Shown here one piece after another: positions 17,426-26,788 of a stretch of DNA of 34,664 bases (within the stretch, counting starts at the first letter, position 1; every line of letters begins with the position of its first letter). A program made the position numbers and the translations under genes. Source of the stretch: Altibacter sp. (GTDB lineage Bacteria; Bacteroidota; Bacteroidia; Flavobacteriales; Flavobacteriaceae). The notes under the pieces were generated by a model. That model made no database searches. It saw only the letters and a list, made by a program, of their open reading frames with translations, and was not told the origin of the DNA. The stretch spans positions 1 to 34,664 of the forward strand of contig NZTP01000093.1 of the NCBI GenBank assembly GCA_002696485.1, read 5' to 3'.

Positions 17426-18229
17426 CTAAAGCGGTTTCCGTACAATCCAAATGTCTTGAGGGATCCAACCCGCTTGAGGAGGGGTTTCAATATGCTCTAA
17501 AATTGTTACGTTCGAGAATAACTTTTTCATGAATTCCTGCGGGTGGAAGGTCGTATAGATCCTATGTCCTTCTTTTACTTGTCCACGTGCCACTAGAGCT
17601 CCTTGATCGTAAATTTCACGTTCGTTTTCCGTTAAAAGTGGCACATAATTATTTCCCGACGTGGTAATGAACATGATACCTCCGGGTCGCAGCACCCTAT
17701 AAAGCTCGGCAAACCATTCAAAGTGCAACCTTTCAGACAGATGAGTAAAGACCGATAGGCTGTAGATCACATCCATATGTGCGTTCGGATAGGGGAGTTG
17801 TGCTTCTAATGTGTTCAGGTTAAAATCAATTTTCGGAAGATTTTTAGCGTTCCATGCTATGGAAAGCGGGTTGTAGTCACTTCCATAGAACGAACAATCG
17901 CTTGGAAGAATGGTTGGCAGATGTCTAATAATTCTTGCAGGTCCACAGCCCCAATCTAAAATTTTCTTGTTCTTAAGATCGGTGTGTCGTTTCAAATGAT
18001 TCACCAACCATTCCGCAGTCTTTTTTCCCCCCATGTAATATTTCTCATAATTCATCTCATGGGATTCGTAAATGAGATAGTCGGGTGGAAGTTTAACATT
18101 GGGGTGATTTTTCAAGAAGCGATCATTCTTTTTCTTATTCTTTAGTAGTTGTTGATAAAACCGTGCTTTATCTGCTAGATGTAAAAAACCTAATTTTCTT
18201 AAGGTATTGGAGAGTTTTTGTTTATTCAT
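17426..18229 (-). CDS. Class I SAM-dependent methyltransferase
   Basis: A 267-residue protein. The SAM-binding motif I is LDWGCGPAR at residues 91-99, followed by FYGSDYNPLSI (motif II region), YSLSVFTHLSE (motif III-like) and ELYRVLRPGGIMFITTSG, the classic C-terminal strand pair of Methyltransf_11/25 domains. The N-terminal 80 residues are basic and may bind the substrate, which cannot be named from the sequence. The frame could extend to a TTG at 18256, but the ATG at 18229 is the better start. It is followed by the small STAS/SEC14-like gene. Cytoplasmic; no signal peptide. Confidence 0.87.
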   Translation of the reverse strand: MNKQKLSNTLRKLGFLHLADKARFYQQLLKNKKKNDRFLKNHPNVKLPPDYLIYESHEMNYEKYYMGGKKTAEWLVNHLKRHTDLKNKKILDWGCGPARIIRHLPTILPSDCSFYGSDYNPLSIAWNAKNLPKIDFNLNTLEAQLPYPNAHMDVIYSLSVFTHLSERLHFEWFAELYRVLRPGGIMFITTSGNNYVPLLTENEREIYDQGALVARGQVKEGHRIYTTFHPQEFMKKLFSNVTILEHIETPPQAGWIPQDIWIVRKPL

Positions 18230-18324
18230 TAAAGTAATCTCTAGTAGCGGGTGCAAAATATAGATTTATATTTTATTAAAAAACATTAAATAGCTAGTTT
18301 TAGAGAACCAAATATAGTGTTCGC

Positions 18325-19200
18325 ATGAAGATCTATTACTTTATTTCATTTTGCCTGTTTTGTTCAACCATCTTTTGCCAGTCGTATACTCCTTTACTGA
18401 ATAATATCAACGAATGGCAAGTCACCAATTGCTTCAATGGTTGTCTTACCGATACCTATTATACAGATGGTGATACCATTGTGGAAGGGAAATCCTATAA
18501 GATTCTCGATGGATTTCATTATATCTCACGTACTTTTCTATTGAGGGAGGAGCTATCCACTAAGAAAATTTATTTGGCAAAGCTTAGTTTGAATCGGATT
18601 GATGAATATTTATTATATGATTTTGGATTGAATGAAGGAGATTCTTTTAATATGATGAATCCTATAAGTCCGTTCCCACAGGATGGCGGAGCGTTTATAC
18701 TCGATTCGGTTCGATGGAAACCGCTCATTGACGGAAACAATTATCGTCATTATTATTTTTCCCCCGCCCCAACCAACCCAACAAGTTCAAACAATGCCGT
18801 TTGGATAGAAGGAGTGGGTTCATTATCACTAATCAATGCACCCGGCGGTGATCCCAACGTTAATGGCGTGGGGCATTTGAGTTGCTTTTTTAAAAATTCT
18901 GAATTGTTTTACGCCAATTTAGATTCCATCTCAGGCTGCTCCCCGGTACTTTCAGTTCCTGAGGTATCCTTATTGGATTCATTAAAATTTATTACTTCGG
19001 AAGGAGCTTGCATCGTAGCGAATGCCAGATCGGTCGTTCGCATCGATGTATTTGATCTTAGTGGCCAACGAATAGACAGTATTTTCAGCAGCAATAAGGA
19101 AAGAATACAAATAGATGTGAGTCACTATGCTGAAGGATTCTATCTATTTATAGTTTCGACCGAAACAGAAAAACGCACCTTCAAGGTAATCCTCAATTGA
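18325..19200 (+). CDS. Secreted protein with T9SS type A sorting domain
   Basis: A 291-residue protein with an N-terminal signal peptide (MKIYYFISFCLFCSTIFC, mature end near QSYTPL). The last 55-60 residues form a type A C-terminal sorting domain: VVRIDVFDLSGQRID, the hydrophilic stretch, IDVSHYAEGFYLFIVST and a final KRTFKVILN. That domain directs proteins through the type IX secretion system to the cell surface or medium and is then removed. The passenger domain (about 20-220) is small, with aromatic residues, several Cys, and a segment NNAVWIEGVGSLSLINAPGG also seen in other short T9SS cargo. It has no recognised enzyme motif. The gene stands alone, divergent from the methyltransferase and followed by a terminator. 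Confidence 0.85.
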   Translation: MKIYYFISFCLFCSTIFCQSYTPLLNNINEWQVTNCFNGCLTDTYYTDGDTIVEGKSYKILDGFHYISRTFLLREELSTKKIYLAKLSLNRIDEYLLYDFGLNEGDSFNMMNPISPFPQDGGAFILDSVRWKPLIDGNNYRHYYFSPAPTNPTSSNNAVWIEGVGSLSLINAPGGDPNVNGVGHLSCFFKNSELFYANLDSISGCSPVLSVPEVSLLDSLKFITSEGACIVANARSVVRIDVFDLSGQRIDSIFSSNKERIQIDVSHYAEGFYLFIVSTETEKRTFKVILN

Positions 19201-19290
19201 CCAAATCGTATCCATTCAGCCGGTGCCATGCCTGTGATATTAGTAAGATTCACACGAATGGAATCTGAGTTCGCTCTTATAAAAAAACAA

Positions 19291-19322
19291 AAACCACCCG
19301 ATTCCAAGAATGCAGGTGGTTT
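19291..19322. terminator. Bidirectional terminator between T9SS cargo gene and clpC
   Basis: AAACCACC at 19291-19298 pairs with GGTGGTTT at 19315-19322, with an inner ATTC-CAA-GAAT stem and an A-rich 5' flank. It can serve the plus-strand secreted-protein gene and the minus-strand clpC, which converge here. Confidence 0.8.
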
Positions 19323-19342
19323 CCTATTTTATCAGACTGTTG

Positions 19343-21895
19343 TTAAGATTCAGTCTTTTTTTTCTGCTTTTTGATCTTTATAGTAAGCTCATTGGTCTTT
19401 TCATCAAGATCCATAGTGATACCGTCACCTTCTTGCAAATTGGAATTGATGATCTCTTCCGCTAAGGCATCTTCAATATATTTTTGAATGGCCCGCTTCA
19501 AAGGTCTGGCGCCATAATCTTTATCGAAGCCTTTGTCTGCAATATAGTCCTTAGCCTTCTCGGTAAGGGTAAGGTCGTACCCCAGATCCTTGATACGATC
19601 AAAAAGTTTGTCGAGTTCAATGTCGATGATCTTATGGATATCGTCACGATCTAACGGATTAAAGACCATAACATCGTCTACCCGGTTCAAGAATTCAGGA
19701 GCAAATGCTTTCTTCAACGCATTCTCGATAATGCTTTTTGAATTAGCATCTGCCTGACTCTCTTTTGCCGCAGTACCAAATCCAACGCCTTGGCCAAAAT
19801 CTTTTAATTTTCTGGCACCAATATTCGATGTCATGATAATGATGGTATTCTTAAAGTCGATTTTTCGTCCCAAACTATCGGTCAACTGTCCGTCGTCCAA
19901 TACTTGAAGTAACATATTGAAAACATCCGGGTGGGCTTTTTCGATCTCATCCAGTAAAATTACAGCATAGGGCTTCCGGCGAATCTTTTCGGTCAATTGT
20001 CCGCCCTCTTCATAACCCACATAGCCCGGAGGTGCACCAATAAGTCGTGACACCGCAAACTTTTCCATGTATTCACTCATATCTACGCGTACCAGCGCAT
20101 TTTCAGAATCAAAAAGCTCACGTGCCAATACTTTGGCCAACTGGGTTTTACCCACACCGGTTTGCCCCAGGAAAATAAAGGAACCAATAGGCTTATTGGG
20201 ATCTTTTAATCCGGCGCGATTTCGCTGAATAGCTTTTACCACTTTGGCAACCGCCTCATCTTGTCCAATGACTTTTCCTTTAATGCGGTCCGGTAATTTC
20301 GATAATTTTGTACTTTCCGTTTGTGCGATACGATTCACCGGAACCCCGGTCATCATTGAGACAACTTCCGCTACATTTTCCTCGGTCACGGTTTCTCGAT
20401 GCAGTTTTGAATCGTTTTCCCATTTTTCCTGCTCGGTTGCAAGCTCTTTTTCAAGGTTTTTCTCATCGTCCCGTAATTTCGCAGCCTCCTCGTATTTTTG
20501 TTTCTTCACTACGGAATTCTTCAATTCACGAACCTCTTCCAATTTTGCCTCGATGGTTAAGATCTTCTCCGGTACATTGATATTAGTGATGTGTACGCGA
20601 GAACCCGCTTCATCCATAGCATCGATAGCCTTGTCCGGAAGGAAACGCTCTGTCATGTATCGATTTGTCAATTTCACGCAGGCTTCCAGTGCATCCTCGG
20701 TATACTGAACATTGTGATGCGATTCGTATTTATCTCTAATGTTGTGAAGGATCTCAATGGTCTCGGCCACGGTAGTAGGTTCTACCAATACCTTCTGGAA
20801 ACGCCTTTCTAAGGCGCCATCCTTTTCGATATATTGTCTGTATTCGTCCAAGGGAGTAGCACCAATACATTGAATCTCACCGCGTGCAAGCGCTGGCTTG
20901 AACATGTTAGATGCATCCAGGGAGCCCGTAGCGCCTCCTGCGCCAACAATGGTATGGATCTCATCGATGAAGAGGATAATGTCGTCATTCTTCTCTAATT
21001 CGTTCATCACTGCCTTCATACGTTCTTCGAACTGTCCGCGATATTTTGTTCCTGCGACCAAGCTGGCCAGGTCTAACGTTACCACGCGTTTATCGTATAG
21101 GATACGAGAAACCTTTCGTTGTACGATTCTAAGTGCTAAGCCTTCGGCAATGGCAGATTTTCCCACGCCGGGTTCTCCAATAAGCAACGGATTGTTCTTT
21201 TTTCTTCTACTCAATATCTGTGAAACACGCTGTATTTCGCTTTCGCGTCCCACTACAGGGTCTAATTTACCGTCTTCGGCCATGGATGTGAGATCCCTTC
21301 CGAAGTTATCTAAAACAGGTGTTTTAGACTTCTTGGTTCCCTTGGTACTGCTTCCTGAAAATAAATTCTCTTTTGAAGCATCTTCTTGAGGGGTGTCATC
21401 ATCATTTGGAAATGATTCTGAAGTAGGGCTGTCTATATAGTCTTCGTCGTTTGCGATCATAAGTTTGAATTGATCCTTAACACCGTCGTAGTCCACTTTC
21501 ATCTTGTTGAGCAATTTGGTTGTGGGATCGTTCTCATTCCGAAGGATACACAACAGCAGATGCGCTGTATTGATCGATGAACTCTGAAAAAGTTTTGCCT
21601 CTAAAAAAGTTGTTTTAAGGGCGCGTTCTGCCTGACGGGTTAAATGGAGGTTTTTTTTATCGTTTTCACTGGCCCCGATGTTGGGGTTAGCGGGACTTAG
21701 TATCTCCACCTTGCGTCGAAGGTGATTAAGATCCACATCCAATGCGTTTAATATTGTTACCGCCTTGCCGTTACCATCACGAAGCAGGCCGAGCATTAAA
21801 TGTTCGGTGCCTATAAAATCGTGACCTAAACGCAAAGCTTCTTCTTTGCTGTATGCAATTACGTCTTTTACTCTTGGGGAAAAATTATCATCCAT
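19343..21895 (-). CDS. clpC: ClpC-type AAA+ unfoldase
   Basis: An 850-residue Clp/Hsp100 ATPase that unfolds proteins and feeds them to ClpP. Order of parts: double Clp N-domain (about 1-145), acidic linker (about 150-190), first AAA+ module with Walker A GEPGVGKS (240-247) and Walker B LFIDEIH, UVR-like coiled coil (KKQKYEEAAKLRDDE), second AAA+ module with GQTGVGKT near residue 575 and ILLDEIEKAHP, a ClpP-docking loop carrying VGF (GQGVGFGTAA), and a D2-small domain. The frame runs up to 21991, but MDDNFSPRVKDVI is the conserved ClpC N-terminus, so the ATG at 21895 is chosen. The C-terminus is Lys-rich (KIKKQKKKTES). It is divergent from gyrA across 263 nt. Confidence 0.97.
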   Translation of the reverse strand: MDDNFSPRVKDVIAYSKEEALRLGHDFIGTEHLMLGLLRDGNGKAVTILNALDVDLNHLRRKVEILSPANPNIGASENDKKNLHLTRQAERALKTTFLEAKLFQSSSINTAHLLLCILRNENDPTTKLLNKMKVDYDGVKDQFKLMIANDEDYIDSPTSESFPNDDDTPQEDASKENLFSGSSTKGTKKSKTPVLDNFGRDLTSMAEDGKLDPVVGRESEIQRVSQILSRRKKNNPLLIGEPGVGKSAIAEGLALRIVQRKVSRILYDKRVVTLDLASLVAGTKYRGQFEERMKAVMNELEKNDDIILFIDEIHTIVGAGGATGSLDASNMFKPALARGEIQCIGATPLDEYRQYIEKDGALERRFQKVLVEPTTVAETIEILHNIRDKYESHHNVQYTEDALEACVKLTNRYMTERFLPDKAIDAMDEAGSRVHITNINVPEKILTIEAKLEEVRELKNSVVKKQKYEEAAKLRDDEKNLEKELATEQEKWENDSKLHRETVTEENVAEVVSMMTGVPVNRIAQTESTKLSKLPDRIKGKVIGQDEAVAKVVKAIQRNRAGLKDPNKPIGSFIFLGQTGVGKTQLAKVLARELFDSENALVRVDMSEYMEKFAVSRLIGAPPGYVGYEEGGQLTEKIRRKPYAVILLDEIEKAHPDVFNMLLQVLDDGQLTDSLGRKIDFKNTIIIMTSNIGARKLKDFGQGVGFGTAAKESQADANSKSIIENALKKAFAPEFLNRVDDVMVFNPLDRDDIHKIIDIELDKLFDRIKDLGYDLTLTEKAKDYIADKGFDKDYGARPLKRAIQKYIEDALAEEIINSNLQEGDGITMDLDEKTNELTIKIKKQKKKTES

Positions 21896-21918
21896 AAATC
21901 TATATCCTCTAATGCCTT

Positions 21919-21951
21919 TAAAAATACTAAATTTCCTATTAAAAGGGACAA
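21919..21951 (-). promoter_or_regulatory. Possible promoter of clpC
   Basis: On the minus strand TTG (21951-21949, within a TTTTTG run) is followed after 22 nt by TATTTTTA (21926-21919), one base off the -7 consensus, 24 nt before the clpC ATG. The -33 box lies inside one of two direct repeats described separately. Confidence 0.38.
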
Positions 21952-21997
21952 AAACCATACCCCATTTGAAAGTACTGTAGTAAAAGGACAAAAAAAC
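21939..21997. repeat. Two direct copies of TAAAAGG(G)ACAAAAA upstream of clpC
   Basis: Copy one, TTAAAAGGGACAAAAACC, is at 21939-21956; copy two, TAAAAGGACAAAAAAAC, is at 21981-21997. They share a core differing by one G and lie about 41 nt apart, close to four helical turns. The first overlaps the candidate clpC -33 box. They could be binding sites for a regulator, or A-rich chance similarity. Confidence 0.4.
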
Positions 21998-22089
21998 TTA
22001 CTAAAATCAAAGCGCAAAGCGGTATAGTTATTAACGGTTTTCGTGTTAAAATTTGTTAATAAAAACGTGAATATTAAGGCCCGGATCCC

Positions 22090-22119
22090 CTGTAAAAACA
22101 TGCAAAATAATGTATCTTG
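22090..22119 (+). promoter_or_regulatory. Possible promoter of gyrA
   Basis: CTG (22090-22092), 20 nt, then TATCTTG (22113-22119): a near match to TTG-N20-TAnnTTTG with one substitution in the -33 and one T missing in the -7. It lies 39 nt before the gyrA ATG. Confidence 0.3.
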
Positions 22120-22158
22120 CTCCTTACGTTTAACGACTAAATATTAAAGTAAAATTTT

Positions 22159-24681
22159 ATGGCTGAAGGCGAAAAATTGATCCCAATTAACATTGAAGAT
22201 GAAATGAAGTCGGCTTACATTGATTATTCAATGTCGGTCATTGTGTCACGAGCACTTCCTGATGTTAGGGATGGTATGAAACCTGTTCACAGACGTGTGC
22301 TGTATGGAATGCACGAACTGGGTGTTAGAGCGACCGGAGCTCACAAAAAATCGGCGAGGATCGTTGGAGAGGTTCTTGGTAAGTATCACCCGCATGGCGA
22401 TACTTCCGTATACGATGCTATGGTGCGAATGGCACAAGAATGGAGTCTGCGGTATATGTTGGTGGACGGACAAGGAAACTTTGGTTCCATAGACGGTGAC
22501 AGCCCTGCGGCGATGCGATACACCGAAGCCCGCATGCAAAAAATTTCCGAAGACATGTTGGCAGATATCGATAAAGAAACGGTAGATCATCAGCTGAATT
22601 TCGACGATACACTATATGAGCCTACAGTACTGCCTACACGCGTGCCTGGTCTGCTCATTAACGGGGCTTCCGGAATCGCCGTAGGTATGGCTACCAATAT
22701 GCCGCCGCACAACCTTACCGAGGTAGTGGACGGAACAGTCGCCTTTATTGAGAACAACGATATTACCATAGACGGATTGATGCAGCATATAAAAGCTCCC
22801 GATTTCCCAACTGGCGGTGTGATCTATGGATATGAAGGAGTTAAAGAAGCCTTTCATACCGGGAGAGGACGCGTGGTAATGCGTGGGAAAGCATCGTTCG
22901 AAGAAGTGAACGGACGCGAATGTATTATCGTTTCTGAAATTCCTTATCAAGTGAACAAGGCCGATATGATCAAGAAAACGGCCGATCTGGTAAATGAGAA
23001 AAAGATCGAAGGGATCACTAACATTCGGGACGAATCCGATCGAAAAGGGATGCGCATTGTCTACATCCTGAAAAGAGATGCCATTCCCAATATTGTACTG
23101 AACATGTTGTATAAGTACACGGCGCTTCAGTCAAGCTTTAGTGTCAATAATATTGCACTGGTAAATGGGCGTCCACAAATGCTCAACCTAAAAGAGCTGA
23201 TCCATTATTTTGTGGAGCATCGCCATGAGGTGGTTGTACGTCGTACGGAATACCTGTTGCGCAAAGCTGAAGAACGTGCGCACATCTTGGAGGGTCTTAT
23301 TATTGCTTCAGATAATATTGATGAAGTAATACGATTGATTCGTGCTTCTGCTAATGCCGATGAGGCTAGGGAAGTATTAATGAAAACATTCGAGCTTTCA
23401 GAAATACAAGCCAAGGCCATTGTAGAAATGCGTCTGCGTCAATTAACAGGTCTTGAACAGGACAAACTTCGAAGTGAATACGAAGAATTGATGAAGACCA
23501 TCGAAGACTACAAAGACATTCTTGCCAAAAAGGAGCGTCGCATGGAGATCATCAAAGAAGAGTTGCTCGAGATTAAATCCAAGTACGGAGACGAGCGTCG
23601 TTCGGTGATCGAATATGCCGGGGGTGATGTGAGTATCACCGATCTTATCGCCGACGAAAAGGTAGTGATCACCATTTCACATGCCGGATACATTAAGCGT
23701 ACATCCCTTACTGAATACAAGACGCAGAACCGGGGTGGGGTAGGGCAAAAAGCTTCAGCCACGCGAAATGAAGACTTTTTAGAGCATCTTTTTGTAGGAA
23801 CGAACCACCAGTATATGCTATTCTTTACTCAAAAAGGAAAATGTTTCTGGATGCGCGTGTTCGAAATACCCGAAGGGAGTCGCACTTCCAAGGGACGTGC
23901 TATTCAAAATTTGGTGAATATTGAGCCTGATGATAAAGTGAAAGCCTTTATTTGTACACAAGATCTTAAAGATGAAGCCTATATCAATAATCATTATGTG
24001 ATCATGGCGACAAAAAAGGGACAAGTTAAGAAAACCCCTTTAGAGCAATATTCGCGTCCTAGAACCAATGGAATAAACGCCATCACCATTAAAGAAGGGG
24101 ATGAGTTGTTAGAAGCCAAATTAACAACGGGCGATAGCCAAGTGATGCTTGCTGTTCGCTCCGGTAAAGCCATTCGATTCGAGGAAGAAAAGACACGCCC
24201 TATGGGCCGAAATGCATCGGGAGTTCGTGGCATCACACTAGCCAATAAAAACGATGAAGTGATTGGAATGATCGCGGTTGAGAATGAGGAATCCGATATA
24301 TTGGTAGTTGCTGAGAATGGGTACGGGAAACGATCGAGCATTGAAGACTACAGGATCACGAACCGTGGCGGAAAAGGTGTTAAAACCATTAATGTTACCG
24401 AAAAAACCGGTAAATTAGTAGCTATCAAGAATGTAAGTGATAATGATGATTTAATGATCATCAATAAATCCGGAATTGCCATTCGTATGGCAGTAGAAGA
24501 TCTTCGCGTTATGGGACGTGCTACACAAGGGGTTCGACTCATAAAAGTTAGGGAAGATGATGCGATTGCCGCAGTGGCCAAAGTAGTTCATGATGAAGAT
24601 GATGTGGATGAAAATGGCGATGTACCGGAAGATGGCATTACTCTTGATATAAACGACACGCAAACCGAAAACAACGAATAA
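22159..24681 (+). CDS. gyrA: DNA gyrase subunit A
   Basis: An 840-residue type II topoisomerase subunit that cuts and rejoins DNA while GyrB supplies ATP-driven strand passage, giving negative supercoils. It shows [17 protein letters not shown], the quinolone region [19 protein letters not shown], and catalytic Tyr121 in [10 protein letters not shown]. The C-terminal DNA-wrapping domain carries a GyrA box-like NRGGKGVK, which separates it from ParC. The tail is acidic ([14 protein letters not shown]). Thr82 and Asp86 correspond to E. coli Ser83 and Asp87. The next gene starts 2 nt after its stop, so a transcript is shared. Confidence 0.97.
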   Translation: MAEGEKLIPINIEDEMKSAYIDYSMSVIVSRALPDVRDGMKPVHRRVLYGMHELGVRATGAHKKSARIVGEVLGKYHPHGDTSVYDAMVRMAQEWSLRYMLVDGQGNFGSIDGDSPAAMRYTEARMQKISEDMLADIDKETVDHQLNFDDTLYEPTVLPTRVPGLLINGASGIAVGMATNMPPHNLTEVVDGTVAFIENNDITIDGLMQHIKAPDFPTGGVIYGYEGVKEAFHTGRGRVVMRGKASFEEVNGRECIIVSEIPYQVNKADMIKKTADLVNEKKIEGITNIRDESDRKGMRIVYILKRDAIPNIVLNMLYKYTALQSSFSVNNIALVNGRPQMLNLKELIHYFVEHRHEVVVRRTEYLLRKAEERAHILEGLIIASDNIDEVIRLIRASANADEAREVLMKTFELSEIQAKAIVEMRLRQLTGLEQDKLRSEYEELMKTIEDYKDILAKKERRMEIIKEELLEIKSKYGDERRSVIEYAGGDVSITDLIADEKVVITISHAGYIKRTSLTEYKTQNRGGVGQKASATRNEDFLEHLFVGTNHQYMLFFTQKGKCFWMRVFEIPEGSRTSKGRAIQNLVNIEPDDKVKAFICTQDLKDEAYINNHYVIMATKKGQVKKTPLEQYSRPRTNGINAITIKEGDELLEAKLTTGDSQVMLAVRSGKAIRFEEEKTRPMGRNASGVRGITLANKNDEVIGMIAVENEESDILVVAENGYGKRSSIEDYRITNRGGKGVKTINVTEKTGKLVAIKNVSDNDDLMIINKSGIAIRMAVEDLRVMGRATQGVRLIKVREDDAIAAVAKVVHDEDDVDENGDVPEDGITLDINDTQTENNE

Positions 24682-24683
24682 AA

Positions 24684-25964
24684 ATGAAACGTAACAAAAT
24701 GAAAAATACAGTTTTAATGGCTGGTGCCCTTTTAGTTGCTATGGGTGCTTTTGCTCAAAAAAAAGAGATAAAAAAAGCCGACAAAGCATTACAATCCGGT
24801 GATTACAATGAAGCAATGACCTATCTTTCCCAAGCTGAGCCTATGCTTGGAAGCGCAGATGACGATGAGAAGGCAGATTTTTATTTAATTAGAGCGGGCG
24901 TTATGCTTGGAAAGCCCGGTGCCGATTTTTCGCAATATGCAAAAGCAGGTGAAGACCTAGAGAAGGCAAAAGCAGCGGACCCTAGTATTGAGAACGATGA
25001 TGCCTACGCTCAAACCTTTCTAAAGCTTCGCGAAAAGATGGAGAACAGTGCGATGAATGACTTCAATTCGAAGAATTTCAAAATGGCCGCAGAGAAGTAC
25101 GAAAAGGCATATGCGTTAAGCAAGTCGGATACCATCTTTTTGGCCAATGCAGCCATTAGTGCCAAGAACGGACAGGATTATGATATGGCCGTCAAATTCT
25201 ATAATCAACTTTTAGATATTGGGTATACCGGGATACAATCTCAATTGGTAGCCACTAATAAGGAGACCGGAGAAGAAGAAGCGTTTGGTTCTGTTAGCCA
25301 AAGGGATTTGATGTTAAAGGCTGGCACTCATACCAACCCGCGAACCAAGGTAAGTGAAAACCAGCAAGAGGACATTGTACGCAACTTGACACAGATTTAC
25401 ATTCAACAAGGTAAAACTGAAAAGGCGTTAGACCTCTTGAAAGGACTTCGTGCTAAAAACCCAGACGATATGATATTGCTTCGAACGGAAGCAGATCTTT
25501 ATTATGAAATGGGCGATAAGGAAACCTACAATAAGTTGATTAGTGAATTGATCGCTAAAGATCCCGAGAATCCTGAACTCTATTTTAATTTAGGCGTGGC
25601 GAGTGCCGAGAATGGAAATGTTGAAAAAGCAATGGAATATTACAGGGAAGCATTAAAAAGAGACCCCGGATATGCCTCTGCAAACATCAACATGGCTTCT
25701 CTTATTTTGGATAAGCAAACACCTATTGTAGAAGAAATGAACGCCTTGGGTACATCACGCGAAGATTTTAAGAAATATGACGCATTAAAGATAGAGTTGA
25801 CAAAGATTCAGGAAAGTTCTGTTCCTTATTTGGAGGCTGCCTTCCAAGCGCGCCCGGATAATGTTGAATACGCAAGAACACTTATGAACATTTACAGTCA
25901 GCTGGGGCAGGAAGCCAAAGCAAGTGCTATGAAAGCTAAAGTTCAGGAATTGGAAGGGCAGTAG
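24684..25964 (+). CDS. Exported tetratricopeptide-repeat protein
   Basis: A 426-residue protein with a signal peptide (MKRNKMKNTVLMAGALLVAMGAFA, cut before QKKE; a second Met at residue 6 could also start it). The mature part is made of TPR-type helix pairs, for example ADKALQSGDYNEAMTYLSQA, MAAEKYEKAYALSKSD and PELYFNLGVASAENGNVEKA. TPR proteins hold other proteins together; the partner is unknown. It starts 2 nt after the gyrA stop, an arrangement I believe is frequent in flavobacteria, so it is made from the gyrA message. A strong terminator follows. No lipobox is present, so a soluble periplasmic protein is likely. Confidence 0.87.
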   Translation: MKRNKMKNTVLMAGALLVAMGAFAQKKEIKKADKALQSGDYNEAMTYLSQAEPMLGSADDDEKADFYLIRAGVMLGKPGADFSQYAKAGEDLEKAKAADPSIENDDAYAQTFLKLREKMENSAMNDFNSKNFKMAAEKYEKAYALSKSDTIFLANAAISAKNGQDYDMAVKFYNQLLDIGYTGIQSQLVATNKETGEEEAFGSVSQRDLMLKAGTHTNPRTKVSENQQEDIVRNLTQIYIQQGKTEKALDLLKGLRAKNPDDMILLRTEADLYYEMGDKETYNKLISELIAKDPENPELYFNLGVASAENGNVEKAMEYYREALKRDPGYASANINMASLILDKQTPIVEEMNALGTSREDFKKYDALKIELTKIQESSVPYLEAAFQARPDNVEYARTLMNIYSQLGQEAKASAMKAKVQELEGQ

Positions 25965-25990
25965 ACTCATTCAAACATAATAAATCAAAG

Positions 25991-26016
25991 AAGCCTCCTA
26001 AGTGGAGGCTTTTTTA
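25991..26016. terminator. Bidirectional terminator after the gyrA-TPR operon
   Basis: AAGCCTCC (25991-25998), a five-base loop, GGAGGCTT (26004-26011) and a T run. The stop codon of the minus-strand NlpC/P60 gene lies inside the T tract, so the hairpin probably ends both transcripts. Confidence 0.88.
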
Positions 26017-26763
26017 TATAATACGTTTGATAACACGTAATTTATGCGTGTGACACCGTCGCTCGTAGTTAAAGATACCGGTGTGATCCAGCCTATCTAT
26101 ACGTACCTTACCATGCGCATGGATAATATGATTATCCTTCATAATAATACCTACATGCGTGATAACACCTTCGGCATTATCAAAAAATGCAAGATCCCCG
26201 GGTTCACTTTCCTCGATGAAGCTAAGCGCTTCTCCTTGGGTCGCCTGTTGACTCGCATCCCTTAAAATTCGATAACCATTTATTTTGTACACCATTTGGG
26301 TAAATCCGCTGCAATCAATTCCAAACGGAGTTTTGCCTCCCCACAGATACGGTGCATTTACATAGAGAAGTGCGGTATCAAGCAGATGTTCTTTAGGAAG
26401 TTTTTCTGAAATGGTTTTGCCCTCAAACGCATGTTTAAGAATTGGCGCAGCACTTATCGTACTCCCCATACAAATAGAAAGAAGTTGCCCTTCCGAAGCA
26501 ATGATAAAATCCACAAGATCGGAAGAATATAAAGCCGGTTCTTCGTTTAGCTTTTTACCGGCTTCCTCGGTAATTTCGATGAATTGCTTATTGTCGATCC
26601 AACCTTCGTAGCGATCAAAATCAAGGCGAATTCTACTCCATTTTTTTCGTTGTTCCAGAATTTTGAACGATTCACCATACAATACTTGGCTCACCATCTC
26701 ACTTCGGTCTGAGGGTTCTAACCGTAGCGGAACAATACTTAAATTACAAATGCCGTATTTCAT
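26014..26763 (-). CDS. NlpC/P60-family (C40) cell-wall peptidase with SH3 domain
   Basis: A 249-residue protein. The N-terminal 60 residues resemble a bacterial SH3 domain (LRLEPSDRSEMVSQVLYGE, WSRIRLDFDRYEGWI). The catalytic part has Cys151 in FGIDCSGFTQMVY, His203 in VITHVGII and a third polar residue in IIHAHGKV (His215 or His217). It is similar to YkfC-like gamma-D-glutamyl-diamino acid endopeptidases that trim or recycle murein peptides. No signal peptide is visible, which suits cytoplasmic recycling of imported peptides. It is 25 nt downstream of the thiolase gene, so it is probably transcribed with it, and ends in the shared terminator. Confidence 0.9.
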   Translation of the reverse strand: MKYGICNLSIVPLRLEPSDRSEMVSQVLYGESFKILEQRKKWSRIRLDFDRYEGWIDNKQFIEITEEAGKKLNEEPALYSSDLVDFIIASEGQLLSICMGSTISAAPILKHAFEGKTISEKLPKEHLLDTALLYVNAPYLWGGKTPFGIDCSGFTQMVYKINGYRILRDASQQATQGEALSFIEESEPGDLAFFDNAEGVITHVGIIMKDNHIIHAHGKVRIDRLDHTGIFNYERRCHTHKLRVIKRII

Positions 26764-26788
26764 CGTGTCTGGTTACCCAACGAACAGC

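Noticed and set aside
20244-20708. 154-residue ORF on the plus strand and others nearby
   Set aside because: All lie antisense to clpC and are Ser/Phe-rich shadows of its codons.
22395-22430. Quinolone-resistance change in GyrA (Thr82 at the E. coli Ser83 position)
   Set aside because: Thr is the normal residue here in many bacteria and Asp86 is intact, so no acquired resistance can be claimed.
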